The notes: generated by a model from the sequence alone, not told the origin. A stretch of DNA of 64,000 nt from Candidatus Obscuribacterales bacterium (GCA_020050835.1 JAGVKB010000102.1:186001-250000), one strand, 5' to 3'. Positions 18,532-27,897 are shown, counted from the stretch's first letter. A program made the numbers and translations.

Positions 18532-19215
18532 CTAGGCTGCCATCGTATGCTGTTGGGAGGTCTTTGCGGCCTTTCCATAGAGGCTTTCCACCGAGCCGCA
18601 GTCGAGCACGAAGCAGGAGTTTTCCTGGGAATTAGCCTCGTTTTGTGCGACCGTATCTTCGCTTGCCGGCAAGAACTTGATCAATTGCTTGTAAAAATCA
18701 TCGGCTGCCATATAGCCGACTACGCGTCCGATCTCATCAATCGCATCCGGCCTGGCATCCAGCACAGATACGGTTGGATAACCGGTGACGTTCAAGGCAT
18801 CGGCCATCGTGGCTGCTTGCGGGTCTTTCTCGGGAGTGGCGATCAAGAATACCGCCCGATTGGCCAGCGCCTGAATTCGCGTATCCTTGAGCGTCTCAAT
18901 TTGGAGTCGGCGGCAATGTCCGCAGCTGTCGTCGGAGAAAAGGACAATCATCGGCTTCTCGCTGTCCCGAGCTTCATGATAGGCGTCGAGCACATTCGTG
19001 CGCCAGGCAATCTCGTGGCCGGTGTTGTCTGTCGATTGAAGAGTGCGGTCTGCTGGCAGTTGACCGGGGATGCGGTCGGCCACCGTGTACTGGGCTTGGA
19101 CGTGTTCGGTTACAGCCTTCAGGTCTCCCGAGAGATCTTGCAAGACACTGTCCAGTAGATTGGCCGACCAGCCCGAAGCGCTTTGCGTTGGTCGCGCTGC
19201 CGTTTCTAGCGACAT
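18532..19215 (-). CDS. Thioredoxin-fold protein with CGHC motif
   Basis: 227 residues. The thioredoxin-like domain (~75-185) has the redox motif CGHC in FSDDSCGHCRRLQ and a cis-proline in TGYPTVSVLD. CGHC is the motif of protein disulfide isomerases and some DsbD-like or thiol:disulfide proteins. No signal peptide or membrane anchor is visible, so a cytoplasmic location is likely. The first 60 residues and the Cys-containing tail (SCFVLDCGS) are not recognised; the two tail cysteines could exchange with the active site. Probably transcribed alone. Confidence 0.78.
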   Translation of the reverse strand: MSLETAARPTQSASGWSANLLDSVLQDLSGDLKAVTEHVQAQYTVADRIPGQLPADRTLQSTDNTGHEIAWRTNVLDAYHEARDSEKPMIVLFSDDSCGHCRRLQIETLKDTRIQALANRAVFLIATPEKDPQAATMADALNVTGYPTVSVLDARPDAIDEIGRVVGYMAADDFYKQLIKFLPASEDTVAQNEANSQENSCFVLDCGSVESLYGKAAKTSQQHTMAA

Positions 19216-19345
19216 AGAGTATCTCCTTGGTAATTGAGAAAGCCGCGCCTAAATCTCCCGGCAACCTTTAAATCCAAGTAATTGCCTGGGGGAGCAATCA
19301 GTTCTACCCGACTGTCGCAAAAGTTGGACAGCAGTTCGGCTAAAC

Positions 19346-19945
19346 TTACAGATTAATTCCGTTGACGATGATTGCGCCTCCGCCTGAGCGACTCGCCTTT
19401 TCTAAAGCAAGCTCGGCTCGTGATAAAAGTTCCTTTCCGGCGCAATCGAATTCCGGTAGCTGATCGGCTGCTCCGAAGTTGGCTGCTAGCACAAGACTAC
19501 TGTCGCGCCCGTCAAACGGGTGGTGGGCGATCAGATCCCTCACCCGTTTGCAGACGATCTCTGCGCCCAGTCTGTTTGCATGCAGAAGCAATAAGGCGAA
19601 GGACTCGCTTCCGAAGCGTACGAGCAGGTCCGAGGACCTGACTCGAGATTTTATTGTCTTGGCTGTTTCAGCCAAGATTTTATCTGCGATCTTATCGCCG
19701 AAGGTAAATCGAATCTGCCTGAAATGCGCAATCTCTATCAACGCCACGCTCAATGGAAAGTTAAACATACGGCTAGCCTCTATTTGCGGCTCTAGCACTT
19801 CCAGCAAGTACTGTCTGGTATGGCAGCCGGTTGTTTTGTCGGTATAGCCGTCGTCGAGCAAGCGTGACAGAATTATCTGGTGCTCGATCATGGCTGGCCA
19901 TGCGCGCCGCTCGCTTCGTTTAGTCAAACCTGAAGAGCTGGACAA
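19346..19945 (-). CDS. Degenerate GGDEF-domain protein
   Basis: 199 residues. The fold of a diguanylate cyclase domain is recognisable (TGCHTRQYLLEVLEPQIEA, SVALIEIAHFRQIRFTFGDKIADKIL, VRSSDLLVRFG, ALEKASRSGGGAII). The active-site GGDEF is replaced by GSESF, so cyclase activity is unlikely; it may be a c-di-GMP or protein-binding relic. No sensor domain is attached. I chose the TTG at 19945 because an AGGAAGGAGA ribosome-binding site lies six bases before it; the ATG at 19891 is the alternative. The 206 bases upstream contain no gene. Confidence 0.75.
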   Translation of the reverse strand: MSSSSGLTKRSERRAWPAMIEHQIILSRLLDDGYTDKTTGCHTRQYLLEVLEPQIEASRMFNFPLSVALIEIAHFRQIRFTFGDKIADKILAETAKTIKSRVRSSDLLVRFGSESFALLLLHANRLGAEIVCKRVRDLIAHHPFDGRDSSLVLAANFGAADQLPEFDCAGKELLSRAELALEKASRSGGGAIIVNGINL

Positions 19946-20151
19946 TGTTTTCTCCTTCCTGGATGCCAATTTGAAAACAATTGCTGATTGTCGCTGCCTG
20001 GATTCCGGCTGGATGGATGTCTAATCTGTAGATGCGGTCTTCTTTGTCAAGGCGCTGAAATAAACCAGCCGATCTCTCCTTCAGCTTCGTTATACCCAGC
20101 TGAAGCGAAGACAGTCGCCGCTCTCGGATTTACTACCGAGCGGCTGACTGC

Positions 20152-21375
20152 TTAGCTTTCAAATTTGAGCGTCTCTGGATTGAGGTCGATCAGCGGAGCG
20201 ATCCAGGCGATAAAGTCCGAGTCTTGATCGAGATCGTCCTCGCATTCGCTCAAAGCGGTCAGATCAAACTCCTTGATTATTTTCTTACCACGCTTGCGCC
20301 GAAACTGCAGGAAATGACCACCATATACGGTGCAACTGTAATCGATCAGCAATTTCTTCAGGCGTTCACCGGTTTCGCGCGCCTGCTCCCAGGATTCTAG
20401 AACAGGCTCGACGAATCTGAGCGCACCCCAATAGCTGTACCCCTTGATCATGGCGTTGATCAAGTATTCGCGATAATCGAAACTGACGTAATAGTCATCA
20501 TCGCCCAGGAAGGCGATTTGATTGGTATCCCCGTCTCGGCGCAACCAGCAGCTGAAAGTTCTGAGCTCGTTTTCGATTACGCTGTAAAATTGCTGAGGGC
20601 TAGCCAGGACACCGGCTATAACGTCCGAGTCTTCGAGATCGGCTTCGAAATCATTTAGCCACTGGTGGTAGGTATTCTCTTCGAAACTCCAGGTGTCCGC
20701 CCAGGAAAGATCGGCAAATTCATATTGATTGTTGTTGCTGGTCGACTTCCCGACCAGCTTTACGCAGTTTTCTTTGAATGACTGCAACTCCTTGTCTGAA
20801 TCGACCGGTGGATTTACGACCAGGTAATAGCCGTCAGAGATCTCGAGGGCCGCGAACCCAGCGACTGGCCACTGCTCGCTAAGAAAGTCTTTCCAGGCCT
20901 GCCGTACCGAAAAGAAACAGCCGGTCCTGCCGCGGAAATCTGACTCGGCCATCGGTACGGAAAGGGGAGTAATCTCGCCGGCTTCGTTGACAAGCATCCC
21001 TTCGACCCAGGATGTATTGCCATTCTTGCGGTGGATCAAGAGTTGCAAATCTTGTCTGACCTCCGGCAGGAAATGTGAATGCCACAACCAATACTCGAAG
21101 TCGGACTTGTCTGCCGGCATGTCGAATGCGCCTTTGCATGAGGTGCAAACTATTTGACCGGAGCGGGATTCCAGGAAGGTTTCCAGCACAGAAAGCAGAT
21201 GCGGAACCGAATTCCAATCAGAATCCGGAAAGGCTGAATTGATAGCGGACAAAACATTGCAACTCGGGCAACGAATCAGAGCGACGCCGTGGTCCATTAC
21301 TGTGAAGCCGAAATTGCGCACCATCTGCGAGCGAAACTGCTGGCGATCGCGCACTTCGTGTTCCCAGCTAGTCAT
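20152..21375 (-). CDS. Unknown protein with N-terminal zinc-ribbon-like cysteines
   Basis: 407 residues, not recognised. Two CxxC pairs (RCPSCN and VCTSCK, about 50 residues apart) probably bind zinc. The rest is soluble, acidic and Trp/Tyr-rich, with no signal peptide or membrane segment. The start at 21375 has GGAG eight bases upstream; the open frame continues further but without a better start. It lies 88 bases downstream of the saccharopine-dehydrogenase-like gene on the same strand and could be the last gene of that transcript. I assign no function. Confidence 0.65.
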   Translation of the reverse strand: MTSWEHEVRDRQQFRSQMVRNFGFTVMDHGVALIRCPSCNVLSAINSAFPDSDWNSVPHLLSVLETFLESRSGQIVCTSCKGAFDMPADKSDFEYWLWHSHFLPEVRQDLQLLIHRKNGNTSWVEGMLVNEAGEITPLSVPMAESDFRGRTGCFFSVRQAWKDFLSEQWPVAGFAALEISDGYYLVVNPPVDSDKELQSFKENCVKLVGKSTSNNNQYEFADLSWADTWSFEENTYHQWLNDFEADLEDSDVIAGVLASPQQFYSVIENELRTFSCWLRRDGDTNQIAFLGDDDYYVSFDYREYLINAMIKGYSYWGALRFVEPVLESWEQARETGERLKKLLIDYSCTVYGGHFLQFRRKRGKKIIKEFDLTALSECEDDLDQDSDFIAWIAPLIDLNPETLKFES

Positions 21376-21463
21376 CGGCTCTCCGGTCGAGGATTGCAGC
21401 AAATGCAACGCTCTCTTTGATACTAGTGGTTCCCGGCACTTCTTCCCTCTGCTCAATCCTGCA

Positions 21464-22627
21464 TCAATGTCGTCTGTCCGGCGCTCGCTCTGCCATTACG
21501 AGATTGATCCCGCGTCCAGACATCTCGGCCAGGAAGAGGGCGGTAGGTACGCTTCCCTCTTGGGTCAGCACGCCTTTGTCGGTGATGTCGCCGCGGGCGA
21601 TCAATTGGGCGATGATGGATGCTGGAAAGGCGGTCATCCTCATCATGGCGGAAAGACCATCCGCTTCGTCGCCATAATCGACGCCGTCCCAGATGATCTG
21701 AGTCGGCTTTTCGTTCTTGATGCCGGTTACCGTCACCCGGAGCAATACCACGTCGGGCTCGTCCTTGGGCAGTTTTGAACGCAACAGCTCCTGCATGAGA
21801 GCGCGCGGCGCAATTGTGGTGGCGTCAACTCTTAACTCTTCTTGGTCAAACAATCCCAGATCACGCAGCAGAGCGATTTGATCACAATGACCGCGATAGC
21901 GAATCGTCTTGTAGTCGAGATGCTGAACCTTGCCGTCAAAGGACTTGGGCAGGGTGGATATTCCACCGGAAGTAGTGAATGCTTCCATGATATGAAAAGG
22001 AGCAGGGAAATGAATCGGCTCCAAGTCTCCTAGCGATGGTACGCGGGTTAACTTTCCATCCCGAATGACGGTTGCATCTTCGATATACTCGTTGATCAAT
22101 CCGTCGACCGAAAAACAGAGAGAATAATTGAGTGGTGGTTGTGGTTGCACCGGCAATCCGCCCACGCGCAAGCGAATTTCATAGATCTCTTCCATCGATT
22201 CTGCACCGGCTGCCGCCAAAATTGATACCAGCCCCGGTGCCAGCCCGGTATCCGGCATAATGGCTATGCCGCGTTCTTTGGCTAATTCATCCAGCAGGAA
22301 CTCTTTGGCGACTATCTCTTCGTTGCCGCCGAGGTCGATGAAGTTTGCCCCGGCCTTAAGCGCACATTTTGCCAATTCATAGTTGTGCTTGTAGGTAACG
22401 CAGCTAATCACGACGCTGAAGTCGGACATCAAATTGGTGACTTCTTCGTGATTGGTGATGTCGAGCTGGCAGGGAATGATTCGATCATCGGCTAAGCGGT
22501 CGACCGCTCTTTCCAATGTCTCAGGGCATTTGTCTGCCAGAGCCACCTTTTCGACTCTCGGGCTGCGAATCAGGTCGAAGACCACCGCATAACCCATTTG
22601 GCCGGCGCCAAGGACCAGGAATTTCAC
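21464..22627 (-). CDS. Saccharopine dehydrogenase-like oxidoreductase
   Basis: 387 residues. N-terminal Rossmann fold (LVLGAGQMGYAVVFDL) and the family segments VISCVTYKHNYELAKCALKAGANFIDLGGN and PDTGLAPGLVSILAA. Related enzymes are saccharopine reductase/dehydrogenase and lysine 6-dehydrogenase, which handle alpha-amino acids linked to 2-aminoadipate. Here it follows the aminomuconate genes with a 63-base gap, so an amino- or oxo-adipate-like substrate is an attractive but unproven idea. The start is GTG at 22627, with GAGG ten bases before it. It could also be an independent lysine-metabolism gene. Confidence 0.8.
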   Translation of the reverse strand: MKFLVLGAGQMGYAVVFDLIRSPRVEKVALADKCPETLERAVDRLADDRIIPCQLDITNHEEVTNLMSDFSVVISCVTYKHNYELAKCALKAGANFIDLGGNEEIVAKEFLLDELAKERGIAIMPDTGLAPGLVSILAAAGAESMEEIYEIRLRVGGLPVQPQPPLNYSLCFSVDGLINEYIEDATVIRDGKLTRVPSLGDLEPIHFPAPFHIMEAFTTSGGISTLPKSFDGKVQHLDYKTIRYRGHCDQIALLRDLGLFDQEELRVDATTIAPRALMQELLRSKLPKDEPDVVLLRVTVTGIKNEKPTQIIWDGVDYGDEADGLSAMMRMTAFPASIIAQLIARGDITDKGVLTQEGSVPTALFLAEMSGRGINLVMAERAPDRRH

Positions 22628-22690
22628 CTTGTCTACCTCGTGTTTGCCCTACCGGGCACCAATCATAGCAGTTATTTGCCGGGAGCAACT

Positions 22691-23482
22691 TCAATAGGTA
22701 GAACGACGCCGGCCGCCGTCGACGGCTATTGTTGAGCCGGTGATGTACGACGCTCTTTGAGAGCACAAGAAAGCGACGGTGCTGGCAAATTCGTCCACCC
22801 GGCCCAAGCGACCGGCAGGAATCGTGCGGGTCCAGTCCGTCAAGACCGTCTCTTGCGAACAATTCGCGCGCTCGACCGTCGCCTTGAGGCGTTCCTCTGT
22901 CCGGTCGGTGAGAATCATTCCCGGTGCGACACAATTGACCGTGATGTTGTATTGCGCCACTTCATCCGAGAGTGTTTTCAACATACTGGTGACCGCCGAG
23001 CGGATTGAATTCGAAATCGCCAGCGCTGGAATTGGCTCGTAGACGCTCGAGGAGGTAATGGCTACCACCCTTCCCCAACTCTGCTCAATCATCGCCGGCA
23101 GGAAGGCCCGATTTAAATCGGCGATGCTTTGAAAGAGCTGCTGGAAACCTTTCTCCCAATCCGGGAGTTCGGTTTCTTGAACTGTGGATGATTTTGGTCC
23201 TCCGACATTGTGGACGAGAATATCCACGCTCTTGAAGACCCGGCGAACTTCCGCTATCAGAACATCCCGAGAGCTTTTGTCAGAGAGATCGGCCGCCTGG
23301 TAGTAGACCGGTCCGCCGTTTTTGCTTTCAATCTCTTCTGCCACCACTTGCAAGGTTGCTTTGTCCCGCGCGCACAGAAACAAGTTAACCCCTTCCTCTG
23401 CCAGTGCGGAGGCGATCGCCTTTCCCAGTCCCTTCGAGGCTGCGCAGACAACGGCATGCTTACCGGAAATTCCGAGATCCAT
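22691..23482 (-). CDS. Short-chain dehydrogenase/reductase lacking the usual Tyr-Lys pair
   Basis: 263 residues. NAD(P)-binding SDR fold: AASKGLGKAIA, VHNVGGP in place of NNAG, and the C-terminal TGSTIAVDGG. The normal catalytic YxxxK is absent: the aligned segment reads ALAISNSIRSAV, although the preceding Ser (ITSSSVYEP) is kept. A subgroup of SDR proteins shares this SNxxR pattern, so it is a family trait and not random decay. Whether it is an active reductase is open. The ATG at 23482 follows the aldehyde dehydrogenase stop by 16 bases, the same spacing as the pair before it, indicating a tight operon of RidA, ALDH and SDR. Confidence 0.85.
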   Translation of the reverse strand: MDLGISGKHAVVCAASKGLGKAIASALAEEGVNLFLCARDKATLQVVAEEIESKNGGPVYYQAADLSDKSSRDVLIAEVRRVFKSVDILVHNVGGPKSSTVQETELPDWEKGFQQLFQSIADLNRAFLPAMIEQSWGRVVAITSSSVYEPIPALAISNSIRSAVTSMLKTLSDEVAQYNITVNCVAPGMILTDRTEERLKATVERANCSQETVLTDWTRTIPAGRLGRVDEFASTVAFLCSQRASYITGSTIAVDGGRRRSTY

Positions 23483-23498
23483 ATTGGTATTCGCGCTC

Positions 23499-24968
23499 CT
23501 ATCCTTTGTATCTGTAACAGATAGTCTTTTCTTCCGAGAAGAATTCGAGACTCTTCCGGCCACCTTCTCTACCGATACCGCTTGATTTTTGTCCACCAAA
23601 CGGCGTTCGCAAATCTCGAGCGAACCAGCAATTAACCCAGACTATCCCTGTTTTTAACTGCTGAGAAACCCGATGGCAGCGGTTTACATCCGACGACCAC
23701 AAGCTGGCAGACAAGCCGTACGGCGTCTCATTTGCCAGTGCGATTGCTTCCTCCTCAAATTTGAATGGTATCACCGGTAGGGCCGGTCCGAAGATCTCCT
23801 CCTGACAGAATTTTGAGCTGTTCGATATGCCGGTAAAGACAGCCGGAGACAGGAAGTTACCGTCGGCGAATTCGGCCAGTCTTTCGCCGCCGGTCAAAAG
23901 CTTTCCTTCCTTCCGCCCGATCTTGATGTAGCTCTCAACCTTTTCGAGCTGCTCTTTGCTGATGAGCGCGCCCATCTCTGTCCTGGCGTCAAGCGGATCT
24001 CCAACCACAATCCTTTGTACACGTTTTACCAGGGCGTCGACGACTTGATCAAAAACCTTTTCATGCACGAAAAGGCGGGAGCCGGCCAGGCAAATCTCTC
24101 CTTGATTTCGGAATGCCGCCCTGGTCGAAGTCGCAACGGCTTCGTCCAGGTCCGCATCCTCGAAGATTAGATTGGCGCCTTTGCCACCGAGCTCAAAAGA
24201 TACTTTCTTGAGGGTGGCGGCGGCGGCCGTCATAATCGCCCTGCCGGTGCTTGTCTCGCCTGTAAATGAGATGCAGTCAACTTCGGGATGTTTAGTCAGC
24301 GCTTCTCCGGCTCCGCCTGCGCCAAAGCCGTGCACAACGTTCAAAACACCGGCAGGCAGCCCAGCTTGTTTGGCGATCTGAGCGAGCAGCGTGGCGGTGT
24401 ATGGGGTCCATTCTGCCGGTTTGAGAACGCAGGTGTTTCCCATCGCTAAACATGGTGCAAGTTTCCAGGTGGCCAAATAGAGCGGCAAATTCCAGGGAGT
24501 AATCAAAGCAGCCACTCCAAGCGGTTCTCTCACCGAAAGGTGTCGCTCCAATTGATTGACTGTGAAACACTCTTCGCCGGCTGCTGATGCATAATCGGCG
24601 AAAAAGTGGAAGTTAAGCGCCGCTCTGGGAATATCTCCGTCGAAACTTTCATTAATGGGTTTGCCTGTGTCCATCGTCTCGGCGATCGCCAGCTGCTCTC
24701 GGCGCTCGAGGATGAGGTCGCCTATCTTGCGTAGAATCGCGCCCCGCTCGCGGGCGCTCATTTTCGGCCAGGGACCAGTTTTGAAGGCCGTGCGCGCGGC
24801 AGTGACAGCGCGGTCTACATCTTGAGATGTTCCCAGTGAAACAGTAGCCAGCACCTGACCGGTAGCTGGATTTACGGTCTCGAATCTCTCCCCGGAGGTC
24901 GATGGGCTGTACTCGCCGTCGATGAAATGATCTAGATGCCTTGTTCTTGCTGCTGTTTCGACGCTCAT
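23499..24968 (-). CDS. 2-aminomuconate/2-hydroxymuconate semialdehyde dehydrogenase
   Basis: 489 residues, an NAD-dependent aldehyde dehydrogenase. Catalytic Cys in QGEICLAGSR and general base Glu in FELGGKGAN are present, with the NAD site ITPWNLPL and the C-terminal PFGGQKSSGIGREGG. Pattern and length fit the ALDH8/HMSD group that oxidises 2-aminomuconate semialdehyde, the product of ACMSD, to 2-aminomuconate. It is 16 bases downstream of a 2-aminomuconate-deaminase-like gene, which supports that role; the other kynurenine genes are in the same window. The start at 24968 has AGGAG nine bases upstream, so the longer open frame is not used. Confidence 0.87.
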   Translation of the reverse strand: MSVETAARTRHLDHFIDGEYSPSTSGERFETVNPATGQVLATVSLGTSQDVDRAVTAARTAFKTGPWPKMSARERGAILRKIGDLILERREQLAIAETMDTGKPINESFDGDIPRAALNFHFFADYASAAGEECFTVNQLERHLSVREPLGVAALITPWNLPLYLATWKLAPCLAMGNTCVLKPAEWTPYTATLLAQIAKQAGLPAGVLNVVHGFGAGGAGEALTKHPEVDCISFTGETSTGRAIMTAAAATLKKVSFELGGKGANLIFEDADLDEAVATSTRAAFRNQGEICLAGSRLFVHEKVFDQVVDALVKRVQRIVVGDPLDARTEMGALISKEQLEKVESYIKIGRKEGKLLTGGERLAEFADGNFLSPAVFTGISNSSKFCQEEIFGPALPVIPFKFEEEAIALANETPYGLSASLWSSDVNRCHRVSQQLKTGIVWVNCWFARDLRTPFGGQKSSGIGREGGRKSLEFFSEEKTICYRYKG

Positions 24969-24984
24969 AGTGTTGCGCTCCTGA

Positions 24985-25443
24985 TTATGGACAAAGGGCG
25001 ATCGCTTTGATTTCAATGAAGTTCTTTCCGGGCAATCGGGCAGCTTGAATGGTGGTGCGCGCCGGCGGCTCGTCAAATGAGAAGTATTCCGCATAAACTT
25101 GATTGAATCTTTGGAAATCATCCATGTTCGCCAAAAAGACGCTGACGTCGACCAGATTCTCGAGTCCGCAACCGGCAGCCCGTAAAACAGTAGTCATGTT
25201 CGCGATTACTGCTCTGGTTTGGGCTTCGATATCATAGGATGTGACATTGCCTTGCAGGTCGAGGCTAACTCCCACCTCCATTCCGGTCTCCGCATCGCGT
25301 GCTCCCTGCCCGGACAAGTACAGTAGATTGCCGGCTCTCACTGCATGTGAGTAGGATCCGAGAGGGTGTGGAGCCTTCTCCTTGACTTGAATTGCAATTC
25401 TGCCGGTCGGTTCCGAACGCTTGACGCTATTGTCTGTGCCCAT
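24985..25443 (-). CDS. RidA/YjgF-family protein, probable 2-aminomuconate deaminase
   Basis: 152 residues, longer than the ~128 of standard RidA because of an N-terminal extension. Family signs: PLGSYSHAVRAGNLLYLSGQ and the carboxylate-binding Arg in PPARTTIQAARLPG. Bacterial 2-aminomuconate deaminases of the 2-aminophenol and 3-hydroxyanthranilate pathways belong to this family. First gene of a three-gene operon with the semialdehyde dehydrogenase and the SDR, so deamination of 2-aminomuconate to 4-oxalocrotonate (2-hydroxymuconate) is the likely reaction. A general enamine deaminase remains possible. ATG start at 25443. Confidence 0.82.
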   Translation of the reverse strand: MGTDNSVKRSEPTGRIAIQVKEKAPHPLGSYSHAVRAGNLLYLSGQGARDAETGMEVGVSLDLQGNVTSYDIEAQTRAVIANMTTVLRAAGCGLENLVDVSVFLANMDDFQRFNQVYAEYFSFDEPPARTTIQAARLPGKNFIEIKAIALCP

Positions 25444-25518
25444 TGCATCTATCTCGTGATGGGATAATTAACGAACAATAGTAGCAAGTTATTTGGCTTA
25501 GAACCTGGTGAATAGTCT

Positions 25519-27897
25519 CTACTTTACTGCGGCGCGGCGGACAAATCTTGCGCTGACGACTTGAATTTTGTCGTCTGCCGTCATCGCCGGTGGCAGGTTG
25601 GTCGAAATTGTCAAACTCGAATACTTCGCTTGATTATCCAGCGGCAAAAGCTTGAGATCATATGAGTACGAATGGGCCTTGCTGTCCGCCAGCAAGGGGA
25701 TCTGAAAGCTGAGCGGAGTCGAATCCGCTTGCCGGGTGAGCGTAATGGTCACCACCCGCGGTACTATTGACTGATCTGCTGACAGTTTGATCACGAAATG
25801 GCTGAATGCGCTCAGTCCGTCATTGAGGCTGATTGGCTGGCTTCTCAGCTGTCCATTGCCGCAGTTTTGCAGCGTGATCGGCTGGGCGTCCAAGAGCAGA
25901 TCGTTGTCCGTCACCTTAACGAAATCGGTCGACCGGTCGGTATTAGATGGTGTGGTCGAGCTTGATGCGATCGCTGGCAACGGCTTGTTTAGCTCGAGCT
26001 CAATGAACGGATATCGAAAGACGGCTGCCGCGCCGGTGGACCGAAGCTGCTGGCGCGAAGACAGACGAATTGTTACGGACTGACCAGCAAAGGGCGATAG
26101 CGGTACGGTGAAATCGTGCCAGGAGCGTTTGCTCAGTGAAGTCGTAAATGTATATGCCAGCTGCTCGGCCTCAGCCTCGCCTTTCAAGTGCACCATAAAT
26201 GTGATCGGTGCGTTTGGAACGGTCTCCTGGTCGGTTCTTGCTGGGATCGCAGAAGCATGCAGCGCTGCCTGTGTGACACCTTTGGGCAGCGAGACTTTCC
26301 ATGTTATGGCATCACCGCAAGGCATAAGCAGGTTGAGATGCCGGTAGTCTGACCAGGGCAAACGCTCGGCGCTTGAGATGCCGGTTGTCCAGATTGCGAC
26401 TGGTAGGCTCTCTTTTCCGGCTTTGCTCCGGACCGTTACCGTATCGAGACCAAAATCGCCCTGCAGGCTCCAGATCTGGCGAGGAGCAAAGACAGACAGC
26501 GCATGCCGTTCCAAGGGGGCTGCTAAAAGGTCGACCAAGCCTGGATTGCCGGCTCCCCATTGAAACAGGAGCGATTCGCCATAGGTCGGGCCGGTGCGAT
26601 AATGCCTGAGCGCGGATGCAGAGGCAGGGCTGCGCGAGTACAACATGTCTGTCTTGTCGTCATAGGTCAGGTTGGTTGTCACATATAATGCTGTCAAAAC
26701 GATCGCAAGCGCAGCGCTCCAGATTCGAGCGGCGTTTCTCAAGGCGGTCGAAGACTGTTCGTTGCGGACCAATTGTTGGTAGAAACAGCCGGCCAATCCG
26801 AGCAATCCGAGCCAAAAGGTGATTGAGACTGCCGTATACCAACCGGCCAGCAGACTTCTAAATACTCCGATCTGCCAGATGCTGATCAGACCATGGCCAA
26901 CCAGCAACAAGGCCGGAGCACATTTTCGCCAGAGGTCTGCTTTCCTGGCCAGCGAAAGCAGTAAGACTGCGGTCGCCGCGAAGCCCAGACCTACCCAGCC
27001 GACGGCTCGGGCTGCCGGTAGTCCCTGGGCGTGATTGACGATATCGCAGGTAAAGGGCCAACCGATCATATTGATCAAAAAGCGAGAGTTGAAGAGGGAG
27101 ACGATTGTAGTTCCTGATCTGGCCGAACCGGCATTAAGAAGCGGAGCGATCACCAACGCTTGTATGTAGGGTAGCAAGGAGAGAGACAAGCCGATGGCCC
27201 AGGTGATGTATTCAACCGGTTTGCGATAATCGAGAGCGAGCAGTGCCAGTAGTAAGACAAGCCAAGTAACCAGTCCGTTACCCCAGGAGAACGAGGAGAT
27301 CAATCCGCCTGCGAGCATGGCGACGATTGCCAGATTTCGATTATTCTTTCTGGTCAGACCCCAGAGCCCAAGCGCGAATCCAAATAGAGACATTTCGATC
27401 GTTAAGGCGCCGTCTCCATAACAAAAGACCGACATCTGAGAGTTGGAGAAGATTAAGAGTGACAAGGCCGGACAGAGGAGCAATTTTTGTCTGGTCGTCA
27501 AGTCGGAGCTCAGAGCAAAAAACAAAAGGGTCAATCGCGCAAAGGCGAAGAAAATTCCGGCAAGTAGCTCTAAATAGATGTTCCAGTGAAAGAATTGGGC
27601 GTTGGCGATATGCAGCAATACTGGTAGAGCAACGGAATGTGTCCGGTAGAACGTGTCAGGGATATAGTTCAACCAGTTGTAGCCGCCATTGAGAACCTTG
27701 TCGACCAATCCGACATACTGCAAATAGTCATTGGAGAGATTGTCCGCTCCGGTAGTGGTTACAACCGATATGATGTTGGCGATTGGAAGAAGAGTAAAGA
27801 CGACGGACAAAAATCCGAAGAGGATGTTTACTGCCTTGCTGGCGCCATTGGATTGCGCTCTAGGTGTAGTAGTGCTGAGTTGTTTGGTTGGCAGCAT
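25519..27897 (-). CDS. Large polytopic membrane protein, unknown
   Basis: 792 residues. About ten hydrophobic segments occupy residues ~20-430; the remaining ~360 residues form a soluble, probably extracytoplasmic beta-rich region. The early part (NDYLQYVGLVDKVLNGGYNW, then HSVALPVLLHIANAQFF) recalls GT-C glycosyltransferase or oligosaccharide-polymerase-like proteins, where an acidic loop follows the first helix, but I see no decisive motif. It may act in surface polysaccharide or lipid modification. Monocistronic, 75 bases downstream of nothing on this strand and followed by the RidA operon's promoter area. Confidence 0.7.
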   Translation of the reverse strand: MLPTKQLSTTTPRAQSNGASKAVNILFGFLSVVFTLLPIANIISVVTTTGADNLSNDYLQYVGLVDKVLNGGYNWLNYIPDTFYRTHSVALPVLLHIANAQFFHWNIYLELLAGIFFAFARLTLLFFALSSDLTTRQKLLLCPALSLLIFSNSQMSVFCYGDGALTIEMSLFGFALGLWGLTRKNNRNLAIVAMLAGGLISSFSWGNGLVTWLVLLLALLALDYRKPVEYITWAIGLSLSLLPYIQALVIAPLLNAGSARSGTTIVSLFNSRFLINMIGWPFTCDIVNHAQGLPAARAVGWVGLGFAATAVLLLSLARKADLWRKCAPALLLVGHGLISIWQIGVFRSLLAGWYTAVSITFWLGLLGLAGCFYQQLVRNEQSSTALRNAARIWSAALAIVLTALYVTTNLTYDDKTDMLYSRSPASASALRHYRTGPTYGESLLFQWGAGNPGLVDLLAAPLERHALSVFAPRQIWSLQGDFGLDTVTVRSKAGKESLPVAIWTTGISSAERLPWSDYRHLNLLMPCGDAITWKVSLPKGVTQAALHASAIPARTDQETVPNAPITFMVHLKGEAEAEQLAYTFTTSLSKRSWHDFTVPLSPFAGQSVTIRLSSRQQLRSTGAAAVFRYPFIELELNKPLPAIASSSTTPSNTDRSTDFVKVTDNDLLLDAQPITLQNCGNGQLRSQPISLNDGLSAFSHFVIKLSADQSIVPRVVTITLTRQADSTPLSFQIPLLADSKAHSYSYDLKLLPLDNQAKYSSLTISTNLPPAMTADDKIQVVSARFVRRAAVK

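Noticed and set aside
24969-25121. Longer N-terminus for the aldehyde dehydrogenase
   Set aside because: It runs into the end of the RidA gene in another frame, whereas the ATG at 24968 has a well-placed AGGAG.
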